Shown: positions 43,433 to 53,122 of the stretch, one piece after another
Position numbering within the stretch: the stretch's first letter is position 1
Layout: every line of letters starts with the position of its first letter
Assembly (NCBI GenBank): GCA_029213075.1
Contig: JARGPO010000097.1
Location: 1 to 58,159, forward strand
DNA: 58,159 nucleotides
Direction: 5' to 3'
Source: Legionellaceae bacterium
GTDB taxonomy: Bacteria > Pseudomonadota > Gammaproteobacteria > Legionellales > Legionellaceae
Translations under genes and position numbers: made by a program
The notes under the pieces: model-generated
Told to the model about the DNA's origin: nothing
What the model saw: the letters and a program-made list of their open reading frames with translations, nothing else
Databases searched by the model: none

Positions 43433-43711
43433 TCAAATTAAGATACCATCAATCCCACAAAATTCTGCTAAAGAGTGCACCTCTTTAGGTACTGCATAAA
43501 ATGAATAATCTATATTTTTTTTATCACAGACTCGCTTGATTTCTATTAAAAGAGCAACCCCGGCGCTATCACATCGATTAACTTCACTTAAATCAAGTCG
43601 CAATTTTTTAATCTTGGCTTCTTTTATACCTAATAATAATCGATCCCGCTCCAATTTAACAGTGTGAACGGTTAGATCAGCAGAAAGCTTGAAGTCGACG
43701 CAATCACTCAT
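43433..43711 (-). CDS. mlaB: Phospholipid transport STAS protein MlaB
   Basis: Cytoplasmic STAS-domain subunit of the MlaFEDB complex, 92 residues. LRLDLSEVNRCDSAGVALLIEIKR carries the conserved DSAG turn. It follows mlaC by 5 bases. A 76-bp MITE separates it from ibaG, where E. coli has only a few bases. Confidence 0.9.
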   Translation of the reverse strand: MSDCVDFKLSADLTVHTVKLERDRLLLGIKEAKIKKLRLDLSEVNRCDSAGVALLIEIKRVCDKKNIDYSFYAVPKEVHSLAEFCGIDGILI

Positions 43712-43716
43712 AGTTT

Positions 43717-44316
43717 TTACACCGCCTTTTTTGTTTTATTCATTTTCTGTATTAAGGCACGCATAGACTCAGTTTTTAAACTAGCATTAAACTGCGAACG
43801 AAAACTTTGCAATAGGCTGACACCCTCAATACTAACATCATACACTTTCCAACCTTCTTTCTTAGCAACCAAACTATAACTCAACGGAATTTTTTGACCA
43901 TTTGGACGATAAATTACACTGTTAACTTGTGTAAACCGTTGATTTACATCTCCCCTTAAAGGTTTAAACTTAACAGTTTCTCCGGAATATCCTGCTAATG
44001 GAACCGCATAGGTTCTAACAACTAATTGAGTAAATGCCGTAGTAAAGTCTTGCCTTTCCGAGCTAGATATTTTATTCCAGTTTTGTCTACCTAACACAGA
44101 ACGGGACATACCTTGAATATCTACATGTGGTAATAAATACACAGTAATAGCTTTATTAACTATTTGTGGATCTGATTTTAGACTCCCTTGGTTATGCTTT
44201 AATGTAGCAATGATATTATTAGCTGAGTTCTCAAGCATAGGTACTGGGGACTCTTGTGCAAAAGTAATCTGTGCAAACAAGACGGCAATTAAAAATATGA
44301 ATTTAGTTTTGTACAT
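43717..44316 (-). CDS. mlaC: Periplasmic phospholipid-binding protein MlaC
   Basis: Shuttles phospholipids between the outer membrane and the inner-membrane MlaFEDB complex, 199 residues. Signal peptide FIFLIAVLFAQITFA, then the Tol-Ttg2 pattern VYLLPHVDIQGMSRSVLGRQNW and FTQLVVRTYAVPLAGYSGE, with YDVSIEGVSLLQSFRSQF near the end. Fourth gene of the operon. Confidence 0.95.
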   Translation of the reverse strand: MYKTKFIFLIAVLFAQITFAQESPVPMLENSANNIIATLKHNQGSLKSDPQIVNKAITVYLLPHVDIQGMSRSVLGRQNWNKISSSERQDFTTAFTQLVVRTYAVPLAGYSGETVKFKPLRGDVNQRFTQVNSVIYRPNGQKIPLSYSLVAKKEGWKVYDVSIEGVSLLQSFRSQFNASLKTESMRALIQKMNKTKKAV

Positions 44317-44324
44317 AAAACCAC

Positions 44325-44804
44325 CTATTTATTAATATTGAATAGCAATTGTCCAATTAAATTCTCAAGTATAATTGCCTCTTGAGTCCGAGCAATAACG
44401 TCTCCTGACTGTAAATACGGATGACTTGCGTCTTCTGAGTCAAAACCAGGAACGATACTTATATAATTAGATCCCAACAATCCCTCTGTTAAGATCCGAG
44501 CAGAGGTATCATCATAAGGAATATGTTTATCCGATCTTAGCATCATAGTAACTTTGGCATTAAGTTGGTCGGGCTGTAGTTCGATATGAGCTACTTCGCC
44601 AACTTTTACTCCAGCAATAGTCACGGGCGCCCGAACCTTCAATCCTCCAATATTCGTGAAGTCTGCGGTAACTGGATATACTCTCTTAGAGTCAAGGTTA
44701 GTTATACCACTCACTTTCATAACCATAACAGTAAGTGCTAACAAGCCAAATATCATAAAAATACCAACACTAACATTTACATAGCGTTCACGTTGTTTAT
44801 TCAT
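44325..44804 (-). CDS. mlaD: MCE-domain protein MlaD
   Basis: Inner-membrane anchored MCE protein that forms the hexameric ring of the Mla transporter, 159 residues. One N-terminal helix (VGIFMIFGLLALTVMVMKVS) is followed by the MCE domain, VTADFTNIGGLKVRAPVTIAG, and ARILTEGLLGSNYISIVPG. It directly abuts mlaE. Confidence 0.96.
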   Translation of the reverse strand: MNKQRERYVNVSVGIFMIFGLLALTVMVMKVSGITNLDSKRVYPVTADFTNIGGLKVRAPVTIAGVKVGEVAHIELQPDQLNAKVTMMLRSDKHIPYDDTSARILTEGLLGSNYISIVPGFDSEDASHPYLQSGDVIARTQEAIILENLIGQLLFNINK

Positions 44805-45587
44805 TTACCAACCCCCAATCATAACTGCAGTTAACAAAAAGTCAAAACCTAGTACAGCTAATGATGAATAGACTACTGTCCTAGTAGTTGCTTGACTAAT
44901 CCCTTCAGCAGTAGGTATACATGTATAACCCTGAAAAACGGCAATCCAAACAACTAAAAATGCAAACACAATACTTTTAATAATGCCGCTTACAATATCT
45001 ACTCTAAAATCAACTGATGCTTGCATATTAGACCAAAAACTACCAGCATCTACTCCCAACCACTCAACTCCAATAAAGTAACCGCCATAAACGGCAACAG
45101 CCGCAAAAATGACACTCAACATTGGCAAAGCAATAACACCAGCTAAGAATCTAGGGTAGATAACTTGTCCTACCGGATCTACTCCCATCATATCCATGCT
45201 AGCCAGTTGTTCTGTCGTTTTCATCAACCCAATCTCAGCGGCTAAAGCAGAACCAGCCCTACCCGCAAAAAGTAATGCTGTAATAACAGGCCCAAGTTCT
45301 CTCGCTATACTTAAGGCTAGTAGTTGCCCCAACTGGCTTGTGGCACCAAATTTTTGCAAAGTATTATAACCTTGCAATCCAACTACCATACCAATAAATA
45401 ATGCTGACACAATTACAATTAAACATGACAAAACACCAACAAAATATAGTTGATCACGCAAAGCTGGGCCAAGTCGGAGCAAATCTGGCTTTCGAAAAAT
45501 CACCCGCAAAACAAACAATCCAGAGTTACCTATAGTTTGTAATTTACTAACTGTCTTGCAACCAATTTTTTCTACGGTATCAAGCAT
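44805..45587 (-). CDS. mlaE: ABC transporter permease MlaE
   Basis: Permease of the phospholipid transporter, 260 residues with five or six membrane helices. Family motif GRAGSALAAEIGLMKTTEQLASMDMMGVDPV in the coupling-helix region, split here across residues 108-138, and the C-terminal GYTCIPTAEGISQATTRTVV. It overlaps mlaF by eight bases. Confidence 0.97.
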   Translation of the reverse strand: MLDTVEKIGCKTVSKLQTIGNSGLFVLRVIFRKPDLLRLGPALRDQLYFVGVLSCLIVIVSALFIGMVVGLQGYNTLQKFGATSQLGQLLALSIARELGPVITALLFAGRAGSALAAEIGLMKTTEQLASMDMMGVDPVGQVIYPRFLAGVIALPMLSVIFAAVAVYGGYFIGVEWLGVDAGSFWSNMQASVDFRVDIVSGIIKSIVFAFLVVWIAVFQGYTCIPTAEGISQATTRTVVYSSLAVLGFDFLLTAVMIGGW

Positions 45588-46380
45588 CTAATAGTTCCTC
45601 TGTAAATGACTTAGATGATGGATAATGAAATGGTACTGCACCATCAGCTTCACCATGCATAAACTGTTTAACTTCTGATTGTGATGATTGCATTAGCTCA
45701 TCAGGAGTTCCTCTCGATATAATTCTTCCGTTAGCTATTAAATAGATATAGTCCGCAATAGAACAAGTATCTTCAACATCATGTGAAACAATAACTGTAG
45801 TTATATTCAATAATTGATTTAATCTTTTAATTAAACGAACCAATACTCCTTTAGAAATTGGATCTTGTCCAGTAAAAGGTTCATCATACATAAGTAGCTC
45901 TGGGTCAAGAGCAATTGTTCTTGCAAGTGCTACTCTTCTTGCCATACCGCCAGATAATTCAGCAGGCATTAATTTAGAAGCACCACGCAAACCAACTGCC
46001 TCTAATTTCATTAAAACTAAATCTCTTATCATATCTTCTGATAAGTCAGTATGCTCTCTTATTGGAAAAGCTACATTTTCAAAAACTGACAAATGAGTAA
46101 ATAGAGCACTACCTTGGAATAGCAAACCCATTTTATGACGCATATCGCACAGTTTCTTATAAGTTAAGGAATGAATATCTTTACCATCGACTCTCACAGT
46201 CCCCTTATCAGGAACTACTAATCCACCTATTAAACGCAGTAAGGTTGTTTTACCACTACCACTAGGACCCATGATCGCTGTAATTTTACCTCGATGCACA
46301 TTGATATTAACATTATCAAAGATAAGCCGGTTCTTATATCCAAAAGTTAAATTGGTGATTTTAACCAAATTATCATGCAT
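45580..46380 (-). CDS. mlaF: ABC transporter ATPase MlaF
   Basis: ATPase of the Mla phospholipid transporter, about 266 residues. Walker A GPSGSGKTTLL, the signature LSGGMARRVALAR, Walker B LLMYDEPFTGQDP and the switch His in VIVSHDVE are all seen. The frame is open 21 codons further (to 46443), but AGGG lies 9 bases before the ATG at 46380, and the protein then starts as usual with KITNLTFGY. It heads mlaFEDCB-ibaG-murA-NIF3 and is divergent from kdsD. Confidence 0.96.
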   Translation of the reverse strand: MHDNLVKITNLTFGYKNRLIFDNVNINVHRGKITAIMGPSGSGKTTLLRLIGGLVVPDKGTVRVDGKDIHSLTYKKLCDMRHKMGLLFQGSALFTHLSVFENVAFPIREHTDLSEDMIRDLVLMKLEAVGLRGASKLMPAELSGGMARRVALARTIALDPELLMYDEPFTGQDPISKGVLVRLIKRLNQLLNITTVIVSHDVEDTCSIADYIYLIANGRIISRGTPDELMQSSQSEVKQFMHGEADGAVPFHYPSSKSFTEELLDA

Positions 46381-46558
46381 GCAATTCATCCCTATACCAA
46401 GTGTTCTTCTTGAGTATATACCCGGGTATAGAATTATTTCCAATTACAAATGCTAAAAACACAAGTTTTTTAATATAAAGATTACAATTTGAGCATGTCG
46501 CTCTTATATTGAATGGAATTAGTGACAACTTTATAAATCCTTTTTCTTACTCATGAAA

Positions 46559-46588
46559 TTCAAATAACTTGTATAGTTTGAGTATAAT
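46559..46588 (+). promoter_or_regulatory. Promoter of the kdsD-lpt operon
   Basis: A perfect TATAAT (46583-46588) is preceded after 18 bases by TTCAAA (46559-46564). Transcription near 46595 lies after the upstream TTG at 46569, so the ATG at 46635 is the better kdsD start. Confidence 0.5.
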
Positions 46589-46634
46589 ATATGCTAATAT
46601 TGATACTAAATTAAGTAACAGACTAAACAATACT

Positions 46635-47600
46635 ATGGACTATTGCAATCTTGGTTTAGCCGTAATTGAAACTGAAGCCCAAGCTATCTTTGAATTAACT
46701 CAAAAAATCGATAAAACATTTGAAGACGCATGTGAAATACTATTATCCTGCAAAGGCAGAGTTGTAGTTACTGGTATGGGTAAGTCTGGTCATATCGGCA
46801 AAAAGCTAGCGGCAACTTTTGCAAGTACAGGTACCCCGGCTTTTTTTATGCACCCAGGAGAAGCAAGCCACGGTGACTTGGGAATGATAACCAAACAAGA
46901 TGTGGTTGTTGCTATTTCCAATTCCGGAACAACTCAGGAAATTTTAGTTTTACTACCAATAATTAAAAGACTTGATATACCGTTGATTTCTCTAACCGGT
47001 GATAATCAATCTATACTTGCCAAAGCATCTGATGTAAACCTAGATATAAGTGTTAAGCAAGAAGCATGCCCTCTTGGGCTAGCTCCAACAACTAGTACAA
47101 CTGTCTCCTTGGTCATGGGAGATGCCCTAGCTATATCACTTTTAAGTGCGAGGGGATTTAGTGCAGAAGACTTTGCTCAGTCTCATCCTGGTGGTGCTTT
47201 AGGTAAAAAATTATTATTTAAAGTAGACGACCTTTTTCATCAAGATGAGAATTTACCAATTGTTAATCAAAATCAAACCATAAAAACCGCCTTAGTTGAA
47301 GCCACTAATAAAAAACTAGGAATGACCTGTGTTGTTGATGACAATGGAAATTTAGTTGGAATTTATACTGATGGTGATGTCAGACGTACTATTACAAACG
47401 ATATTGATGTTAAAACGACCAAAGTATCTGAAGTTATGAGCCAAAATTGTAAACGAATACAAAAAGGATTGTTGGCAGCGGAAGCGTTATCCATAATGCA
47501 AAAACACAGTATTACATCTTTGGTCATAACAGATGAAAATAACCTAAAACCAATCGGCGTGATCCACTTGCATGATTTGCTTCGCGCTGGTATTTATTGA
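46635..47600 (+). CDS. kdsD: Arabinose-5-phosphate isomerase KdsD
   Basis: Makes D-arabinose-5-phosphate for Kdo, the inner sugar of LPS. About 321 residues. SIS domain with VVTGMGKSGHIGKKLAATFASTGTP and GEASHGDLGM, SNSGTTQEIL, then two CBS domains (from about residue 190 and 255). The start at 46635 gives the usual N-terminus; an upstream TTG lies within the promoter. First of kdsD-kdsC-lptC-lptA-lptB. Confidence 0.96.
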   Translation: MDYCNLGLAVIETEAQAIFELTQKIDKTFEDACEILLSCKGRVVVTGMGKSGHIGKKLAATFASTGTPAFFMHPGEASHGDLGMITKQDVVVAISNSGTTQEILVLLPIIKRLDIPLISLTGDNQSILAKASDVNLDISVKQEACPLGLAPTTSTTVSLVMGDALAISLLSARGFSAEDFAQSHPGGALGKKLLFKVDDLFHQDENLPIVNQNQTIKTALVEATNKKLGMTCVVDDNGNLVGIYTDGDVRRTITNDIDVKTTKVSEVMSQNCKRIQKGLLAAEALSIMQKHSITSLVITDENNLKPIGVIHLHDLLRAGIY

Positions 47601-47608
47601 GATTTTAA

Positions 47609-48136
47609 ATGAAAGAATTAGAAGCCAAAGCAAAAAAAGTTCGTTGTCTTATCTGTGATGTTGACGGAGTTTTAACTAATGCTCATATAACTATCGATAC
47701 CAACGGTGTTGAGTCTAAATCCTTTAACATCCAAGACGGATTAGGGTTAAAGCTATTACTAAGAGCTAACATTGAAGTTGCCATAATAACTGGTTCAACT
47801 CATACCATTATTGACCACAGAATGAAACAATTAAATATAACCAACTATTTCAAAGGAAAAACTAATAAGCAAGATTCATATGACCAATTAAAAGCTCGAC
47901 TAAACCTGCAAGATGACCAATTTGCATATATTGGTGATGATCTTCCTGATATAGCAATTATGAAGCAAGTTGGTTTTAGTATTGCTATCGCTAATGCAGT
48001 TAAAGAGGTAAAGCAAGTTGCCGATTGGAATACTGAGTTAAAAGGTGGGAATGGAGGTGTTCGTGAGGTTTGCGACTTCATTCTTAATTCACAAAATATG
48101 GCTGAGATAGCTCTTGAGAGACACCTAAACCAATGA
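47609..48136 (+). CDS. kdsC: Kdo-8-phosphate phosphatase KdsC
   Basis: HAD phosphatase that removes the phosphate from Kdo-8-P, 175 residues. Catalytic DVDGVLTN (19-26), SFNIQDGLGLKLL, TGSTHTI, and the third motif YIGDDLPD followed by IAIANAVKEVK. It overlaps lptC by four bases (ATGA). Confidence 0.96.
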   Translation: MKELEAKAKKVRCLICDVDGVLTNAHITIDTNGVESKSFNIQDGLGLKLLLRANIEVAIITGSTHTIIDHRMKQLNITNYFKGKTNKQDSYDQLKARLNLQDDQFAYIGDDLPDIAIMKQVGFSIAIANAVKEVKQVADWNTELKGGNGGVREVCDFILNSQNMAEIALERHLNQ

Positions 48137-48711
48137 ATAAAATTAAATTCACAGGCTGGTTAGTTACATTGTTTGCCGTAATGGCATGCTCAACTTGGTA
48201 TTACATCGACTCTTTTTCTAATATCAAAATCTCTTTTGATGGAGCTGATTTACGTAAATCTATTGATGCAACAATAACAGATCTATCTGTTAAAGAATTT
48301 GATGCCAACGGTGTTATGATAAACTTTCTAGAAACTCCATTAATAAGGCATGTACCTGAAAATAATACTCACTATCTAACAAAACCACATCTTATTATAA
48401 ATCAAGAAGATAAAGCACCATGGGAAATAAACTCTCTAGAAGCTGTCGCCATGAGAGGTGGTAAGGAAGTTAAATTTAGTGACGATGTTGTTATCGTACA
48501 AAAAGAATACGGTAACTCAGAGGAGGTATCTGTATATACTGACGAAATAACTTACTTCCCTGGTGAAAAGTATGCTCTTACCCAAAAAAATGTTAAATTA
48601 CTGCAAGGAGGTAGTTTTATAATGGCCACTGGAATAAAAGCTTATCTTGATGAAAGCAGAGTTCAACTATTAAGTAATGCCCGTGCACACTATGAGAAAT
48701 CCCATGGTTAA
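48133..48711 (+). CDS. lptC: LPS export protein LptC
   Basis: Single-pass inner-membrane protein that receives LPS from LptBFG and passes it to LptA, 192 residues. N-terminal helix (WLVTLFAVMACSTWYYI) and a periplasmic beta-jellyroll. Low identity is normal for the family, so the call also rests on the position between kdsC and lptA. Confidence 0.93.
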   Translation: MNKIKFTGWLVTLFAVMACSTWYYIDSFSNIKISFDGADLRKSIDATITDLSVKEFDANGVMINFLETPLIRHVPENNTHYLTKPHLIINQEDKAPWEINSLEAVAMRGGKEVKFSDDVVIVQKEYGNSEEVSVYTDEITYFPGEKYALTQKNVKLLQGGSFIMATGIKAYLDESRVQLLSNARAHYEKSHG

Positions 48712-49246
48712 AAAGAGACTTAAGCCCCATAAAAAACTAGTTTTAACTATTTTAACAAGTGCTTTTTTATGCACCAGCAATTTCTGTTATGCTCTAGATA
48801 CCGATCGAAATGAAGCTCTTGAATTACAAGCTGACTCAGCGGATATCAATCAAAGCGGGCATGTCGGAACATACACAGGTAAAATTGAATTTGATCAAGG
48901 AACTACTCATATCAGAGCAAGCAAGGCAATTACTCACAGTAATGACAAAAATCAAATCACCAAAGCAGTACTTTATGGCGATAAAACCAGTCAAGCGCAC
49001 TATTGGGCGACAGTATCTAAAGATAAACCAGATATGCACGCTTATGCGGACATAATTTATTATATCCCAGAAACAAATACTATAAAATTAGAAGGTCATG
49101 CTCGAGTAAATCAAGGTGACAACTCATTTTCTGCAGGAACTATCACCTACAACACTGCTACAAAAAATATAACCTCTTCCAATATGGATAAACAAAAAGA
49201 TGGACGAACTGTAATTATATTCCATCCTAATGAGAATAAAAAATGA
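48704..49246 (+). CDS. lptA: LPS transport periplasmic protein LptA
   Basis: Forms the periplasmic bridge for LPS to the outer membrane, about 180 residues. Signal peptide [19 protein letters not shown], then the OstA pattern [30 protein letters not shown] and [16 protein letters not shown]. Earlier in-frame ATGs exist at 48677 and 48692, but the ATG at 48704 has GAGAA upstream and leaves a normal signal peptide. It overlaps lptC by eight bases and lptB by four. Confidence 0.94.
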   Translation: MVKKRLKPHKKLVLTILTSAFLCTSNFCYALDTDRNEALELQADSADINQSGHVGTYTGKIEFDQGTTHIRASKAITHSNDKNQITKAVLYGDKTSQAHYWATVSKDKPDMHAYADIIYYIPETNTIKLEGHARVNQGDNSFSAGTITYNTATKNITSSNMDKQKDGRTVIIFHPNENKK

Positions 49247-49971
49247 CTAAACTAGCTGTTGAAAAAATCAGTAAATCATTTAAATCTAGAACTGTAGTTA
49301 ATGATTTAAGTTTACATATAAACAGAGGCGAATGTGTTGGACTGCTTGGTCCTAATGGAGCAGGTAAAACAACCTGTTTTTATATGATAGTTGGCCTACA
49401 ATCATGTGACCGGGGAAAAATTCTTATAAACGATCAAAACCTAACTAAGCTCGCAATGCACAAAAGAGCACGGCTTGGTATTGGCTACCTTCCACAAGAG
49501 GCATCTGTTTTTAGAAAGATGAATGTGCAAAACAATATTTTGTCCGTTTTACAATTAAGAAAAGATTTAACCAATAAAAAACGTAAAGAGTTATTAGAAA
49601 ATTTACTAAATGAATTCAACTTAAGTCATTTACGCAAGAACCTTGGTATGAGTTTATCTGGTGGAGAAAGAAGAAGAGTTGAGATTGCTAGGGCCCTAGC
49701 AATTGAACCAAAGTTCATATTACTTGATGAACCTTTTGCAGGTGTTGACCCTATTTCAGTTATAGACATTAAGAAAATAATTCTTCATCTTTGCGATAAG
49801 CAAATTGGTGTTTTAATAACCGATCATAATGTCCGCGAAACATTAGATATTTGTCAAAGGGCGTATATAGTTAATCAAGGTGAAATTCTCTGCGAAGGAA
49901 CACCAGATGATATTTTATCAAACCAAGAGGTCAGACAAATATATCTTGGCGAAGAGTTTTCATTATCATAA
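49243..49971 (+). CDS. lptB: LPS export ATPase LptB
   Basis: ATPase of the LptBFGC exporter, 242 residues. Walker [19 protein letters not shown]-loop [12 protein letters not shown], signature [15 protein letters not shown], Walker [13 protein letters not shown] and the switch His in [11 protein letters not shown] are intact. It closes the operon. The genes rpoN and hpf, which usually follow in gammaproteobacteria, are absent here; a convergent secreted-protein gene takes the place. Confidence 0.98.
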   Translation: MTKLAVEKISKSFKSRTVVNDLSLHINRGECVGLLGPNGAGKTTCFYMIVGLQSCDRGKILINDQNLTKLAMHKRARLGIGYLPQEASVFRKMNVQNNILSVLQLRKDLTNKKRKELLENLLNEFNLSHLRKNLGMSLSGGERRRVEIARALAIEPKFILLDEPFAGVDPISVIDIKKIILHLCDKQIGVLITDHNVRETLDICQRAYIVNQGEILCEGTPDDILSNQEVRQIYLGEEFSLS

Positions 49972-49986
49972 TTATCAATACCTTAA

Positions 49987-50448
49987 CTAACTGCTAATAT
50001 CAACAGCTTGTAATTTAGGTACAGACTCCATATCGCATTCACATTGTCCAGATGACTCTGGAGGTTGTGGAACATCAGAGAATCCTTGAGGGAAACACAC
50101 TGAAACATTCCAACCAATAGTATTTGACTCTGCTTTTTCTGGCAAAGCCCAAAACCTAATTGCTTTAAATACTTTCATTTCATCACCCTTCCAGAATTCT
50201 GGAGAAAACTTAGAAGACATGGAAAGAGTATCTCCAGGCTGGCAAGTAAAAGGTGCTCTAGCTGTTAGTTGACCTTTAGGAATAACTACATCTACAACTT
50301 TATTGCTAGTCTCGGCATTGAGTGCCGATATAGTCACATCATAATCCTTCCAACAAGAACCTTTGACGACAGTAATATAACACTGTACTGCTTGAGCCTG
50401 GCTTGATAACAACAAACAAATAGCAATATACTTTAAATATCTATACAT
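49987..50448 (-). CDS. Secreted Cys-containing orphan protein
   Basis: I do not recognise this 153-residue protein. A signal peptide (YIAICLLLSSQAQA) gives a mature protein with Cys in VQCYITVV, GSCWKDYDV, FTCQPGD, VSVCFPQG and GQCECDM, so two or three disulfides are likely. The middle has beta-strand character, suggesting a small exported sandwich. It may be a substrate of the type II system encoded at 24.9 kb, which exports folded disulfide proteins; that is inference. A lone MITE end lies 20 bases upstream. Confidence 0.65.
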   Translation of the reverse strand: MYRYLKYIAICLLLSSQAQAVQCYITVVKGSCWKDYDVTISALNAETSNKVVDVVIPKGQLTARAPFTCQPGDTLSMSSKFSPEFWKGDEMKVFKAIRFWALPEKAESNTIGWNVSVCFPQGFSDVPQPPESSGQCECDMESVPKLQAVDISS

Positions 50449-50467
50449 ATAATATCCTTAAATATTT

Positions 50468-50570
50468 GGGTCTGTTGACAATTGGTATCTATTTAAGTAT
50501 TGGCTTTATTTGATCATATTGCAAATATTAAGGTCTTTATTTGCTGTTTTATAGCTTCGAAACACTCAAG
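50468..50570. repeat. Decayed MITE copy
   Basis: GGGTCTGTTGACAATTGG at 50468-50485 is an intact left terminal repeat, preceded by TT in place of TA. The right terminal repeat is missing. At 50558-50567 CACTCAAGTT repeats an internal MITE segment at about the spacing seen in copies A and B. It is best read as a degraded copy between the secreted protein and the MFS gene. Confidence 0.65.
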
Positions 50571-51803
50571 TTATAATCTGCTTTTAAGTCGGTTTTGAAC
50601 TATAAACATGACCATAAATATAACCGCTACGATCATGCAAAATATACCAAGATAACTAGCGTCTATTGCATAAACCATATTAGCCACCTCTAGGGATATT
50701 CCTTGTATACTCATGTAGATCATACTTAACAGAGCAGATGCAGTTCCCTTGGTAACTTTAGTGGTATATAGAGTCAAACGATAAATTGGTGAGGCACAAA
50801 ATCCGAAGCCAAAAAAGTATATAATTACTCCAGGCATTAACCAAATGAAGTTATTCCCAAATATTATAGGTAGCAAGAATATAGATAGAACTCCTATAAA
50901 AGCAATACACCCACCAATAAGAGCTAGCTTTTTAAGGTCCACTTTATAAGTTAATTTTATCAATATAAAATTAGCTAATATAAAGGCACCAAAAACGGGA
51001 ACTTGCCATTCACCATATTCTACCAAGGTCAAACCAGCATCTGTAACTAATATTGTCGGTGCTAAACCTATCCATGTTAAACAAGTAATACTTAAGAACC
51101 CAAAAGTTAAAGCCCCTAACATAAATCTTAAGTCAGTAAATAGTAGTTTATAATTTCTAGATACGTCTTTTAAAGAAATTCCCGAGCGAGCAATTATCTC
51201 GCCGTCACGCTTTGTTGCACCAACTGGCTCTGGCATATACTTCCACAATCCCCACAATGCAAGTAGGGAGAATGCGGCAATAATAATAAAAATATAATGC
51301 CAACTAAGAAAATTAGCTAAGAATGCTCCAGCAAGAGGACCAAGTAATGGAGCAATAACAGCTACATTAGTCATTACTGCTATTAAACGAACAGCATCTA
51401 GTTCAGAAAAAATCTCTTGTATTACGGCATAACCAATTACACTAATAAAGCAAAGACCCATACCTTCTAGAAATCTCATAACAATAAAATAGGTAATGTT
51501 TCCAGAAAAGGCTATTAAAACAGTACAGATAAAAAAGAAAGCCGCTCCGAATAACATAACTGGTCTTCTGCCAAACCTGTCTGAGATAGGACCTAATAAT
51601 AACTGAAGACTCGCTCCTCCAAGAACATACATAGATAAAGATGTTGCAATATATATTTCTGATACATTAAATGATTGAACAACGTGGATCATTGCCGGCA
51701 TAATCATATCATTAGCGATATATGTTAAAAACTCATACAAAACTAAAAACAAAGCAAAAACCATTGCCTGTTTTCTGGTAATATTAATTAGTGGTTGCGG
51801 CAT
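50571..51803 (-). CDS. MdfA-like MFS multidrug exporter
   Basis: Twelve-helix proton antiporter of 410 residues. An acidic residue in helix 1 (YEFLTYIANDMIMPAM, resembling the MdfA helix 1), motif A GPISDRFGRRPVML at about 67-80, and antiporter motif C APLLGPLAGAFL are seen. Substrates in such proteins are cationic or neutral drugs. It ends 100 bases from the secreted-protein gene and starts 12 bases after tilS, so it may be read through from accA-tilS. Confidence 0.9.
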   Translation of the reverse strand: MPQPLINITRKQAMVFALFLVLYEFLTYIANDMIMPAMIHVVQSFNVSEIYIATSLSMYVLGGASLQLLLGPISDRFGRRPVMLFGAAFFFICTVLIAFSGNITYFIVMRFLEGMGLCFISVIGYAVIQEIFSELDAVRLIAVMTNVAVIAPLLGPLAGAFLANFLSWHYIFIIIAAFSLLALWGLWKYMPEPVGATKRDGEIIARSGISLKDVSRNYKLLFTDLRFMLGALTFGFLSITCLTWIGLAPTILVTDAGLTLVEYGEWQVPVFGAFILANFILIKLTYKVDLKKLALIGGCIAFIGVLSIFLLPIIFGNNFIWLMPGVIIYFFGFGFCASPIYRLTLYTTKVTKGTASALLSMIYMSIQGISLEVANMVYAIDASYLGIFCMIVAVIFMVMFIVQNRLKSRL

Positions 51804-51815
51804 TATAGTTCTCTG

Positions 51816-53117
51816 TTAGATAGCACTGTCTATGCTAATTTTATATATTGTACCAACTGTAGAATGACTATCGGCTAAAACATAGCCAACTACCTCTTTC
51901 AACGTGTTATCAACGTATATTAAAGGAATTAAATTCCTTTGCCATGGGCATATTTCTAAATCTTGAAATACTTTTTTTAATTTTTTACTATGTCCATTTT
52001 GTTGAATAACCTCTCCACCACTCCGAAACCTAATTTCCACAATACTATTTGGTGAAACCAAAACTCCAGAATTAGCAGGTGTTGCTGATAAGCATAGACC
52101 ATAATCTAAACTAACGGGTAATGGAAATTTATCCCATACTACATTTTCTTGATTCAGCTCTTCCTTAGCTGAAACAAACAAGGTATTACGATAGCGTCTA
52201 ATTACTGTTTTTTTCCATGATAAATACGGATTTGCATCTTGCCTAGCAAAGATAACATCATTAACTATCTTATCAAACACTCTAGAACTTGGAGACAATA
52301 TGTTGTTTTTTTTCAACCAAACCCGCAATATATTAATCATACGTGGTTTATCATTAACTGGCAAATTATCTAGCGATAATTGAGAATTATTATCCTTAAG
52401 ATCACAGCAGTCAATTATAGCCAAAGCATCAAGATTAACCTTTGCATCATCACATTTTTCAGCACATTCTGCGATGTTGTTAACAGCATTTGGCCACTTT
52501 TCACATAGAACTGGCATAACTTTGTGGCGAATATAATTTCGTGAGTGCTTTAAACTATTGTTACTATCATCATTAATCCAAGTCAAATTATTAGACTTAG
52601 CATATTTCTCAAGAGTAACCTTAGATGTTTTTAAAAAAGGTCGAAGTAAATCACCATACCCCAACTTTCTATTTGGTAGCATAGCCGATAAACCATCTAC
52701 CCCTGATCCTCTTAATAAATGCAACAACAATGTTTCAGCTTGATCGTCTCGATGATGAGCAACAACCAAGCAGTCATTATTGGATATTAGTGATTTAAAT
52801 ATTTTATAGCGAGCATTTCGAGCTCGCTCTTCAATATTTGCATCATGAGGTATGTTAACTCTTGAAACAACAATTGGCACGCCTATTGATAAGCAATAAT
52901 CTTCGCAGTGAGCCTGCCAGAGCTCTGCGTCATTAGAAAGGCCATGATTAACATGAACAGCCAGTATCTTATTTGTTAGAGTTGGGATACTGGCGAGTTT
53001 ATGAAGTAGAACGGTTGAGTCCAACCCACCGCTATAACCTATTTTGATTGAGTCATAATCTTCAAGCTTTTCAATCCAGGAAGAGTCCAAAACAAGGTTA
53101 TCATCATCTGCAACCAT
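51816..53117 (-). CDS. tilS: tRNA(Ile)-lysidine synthase TilS
   Basis: Converts C34 of the CAT-anticodon isoleucine tRNA to lysidine, essential for AUA decoding. 433 residues. PP-loop YSGGLDSTVLLHK (28-40), VNHGLS, ARNARYKIF, HHRDDQAETLLLHLLRGSG. The C-terminal TilS domains follow, with FRSGGEVIQQNGHSKKLKK. It lies 5 bases after accA, the accA-tilS pair common in gammaproteobacteria. Confidence 0.96.
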   Translation of the reverse strand: MVADDDNLVLDSSWIEKLEDYDSIKIGYSGGLDSTVLLHKLASIPTLTNKILAVHVNHGLSNDAELWQAHCEDYCLSIGVPIVVSRVNIPHDANIEERARNARYKIFKSLISNNDCLVVAHHRDDQAETLLLHLLRGSGVDGLSAMLPNRKLGYGDLLRPFLKTSKVTLEKYAKSNNLTWINDDSNNSLKHSRNYIRHKVMPVLCEKWPNAVNNIAECAEKCDDAKVNLDALAIIDCCDLKDNNSQLSLDNLPVNDKPRMINILRVWLKKNNILSPSSRVFDKIVNDVIFARQDANPYLSWKKTVIRRYRNTLFVSAKEELNQENVVWDKFPLPVSLDYGLCLSATPANSGVLVSPNSIVEIRFRSGGEVIQQNGHSKKLKKVFQDLEICPWQRNLIPLIYVDNTLKEVVGYVLADSHSTVGTIYKISIDSAI

Positions 53118-53122
53118 TTCTT

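Noticed and set aside
46569-46634. N-terminal extension of kdsD from TTG
   Set aside because: The TATAAT box at 46583-46588 lies inside it, and the family N-terminus begins at the ATG at 46635.
50571-51803. Secreted or mobile-element origin for the MFS gene because of nearby MITE remnant
   Set aside because: The gene is intact, of normal composition and tightly spaced with tilS and accA; the remnant lies only downstream of it.
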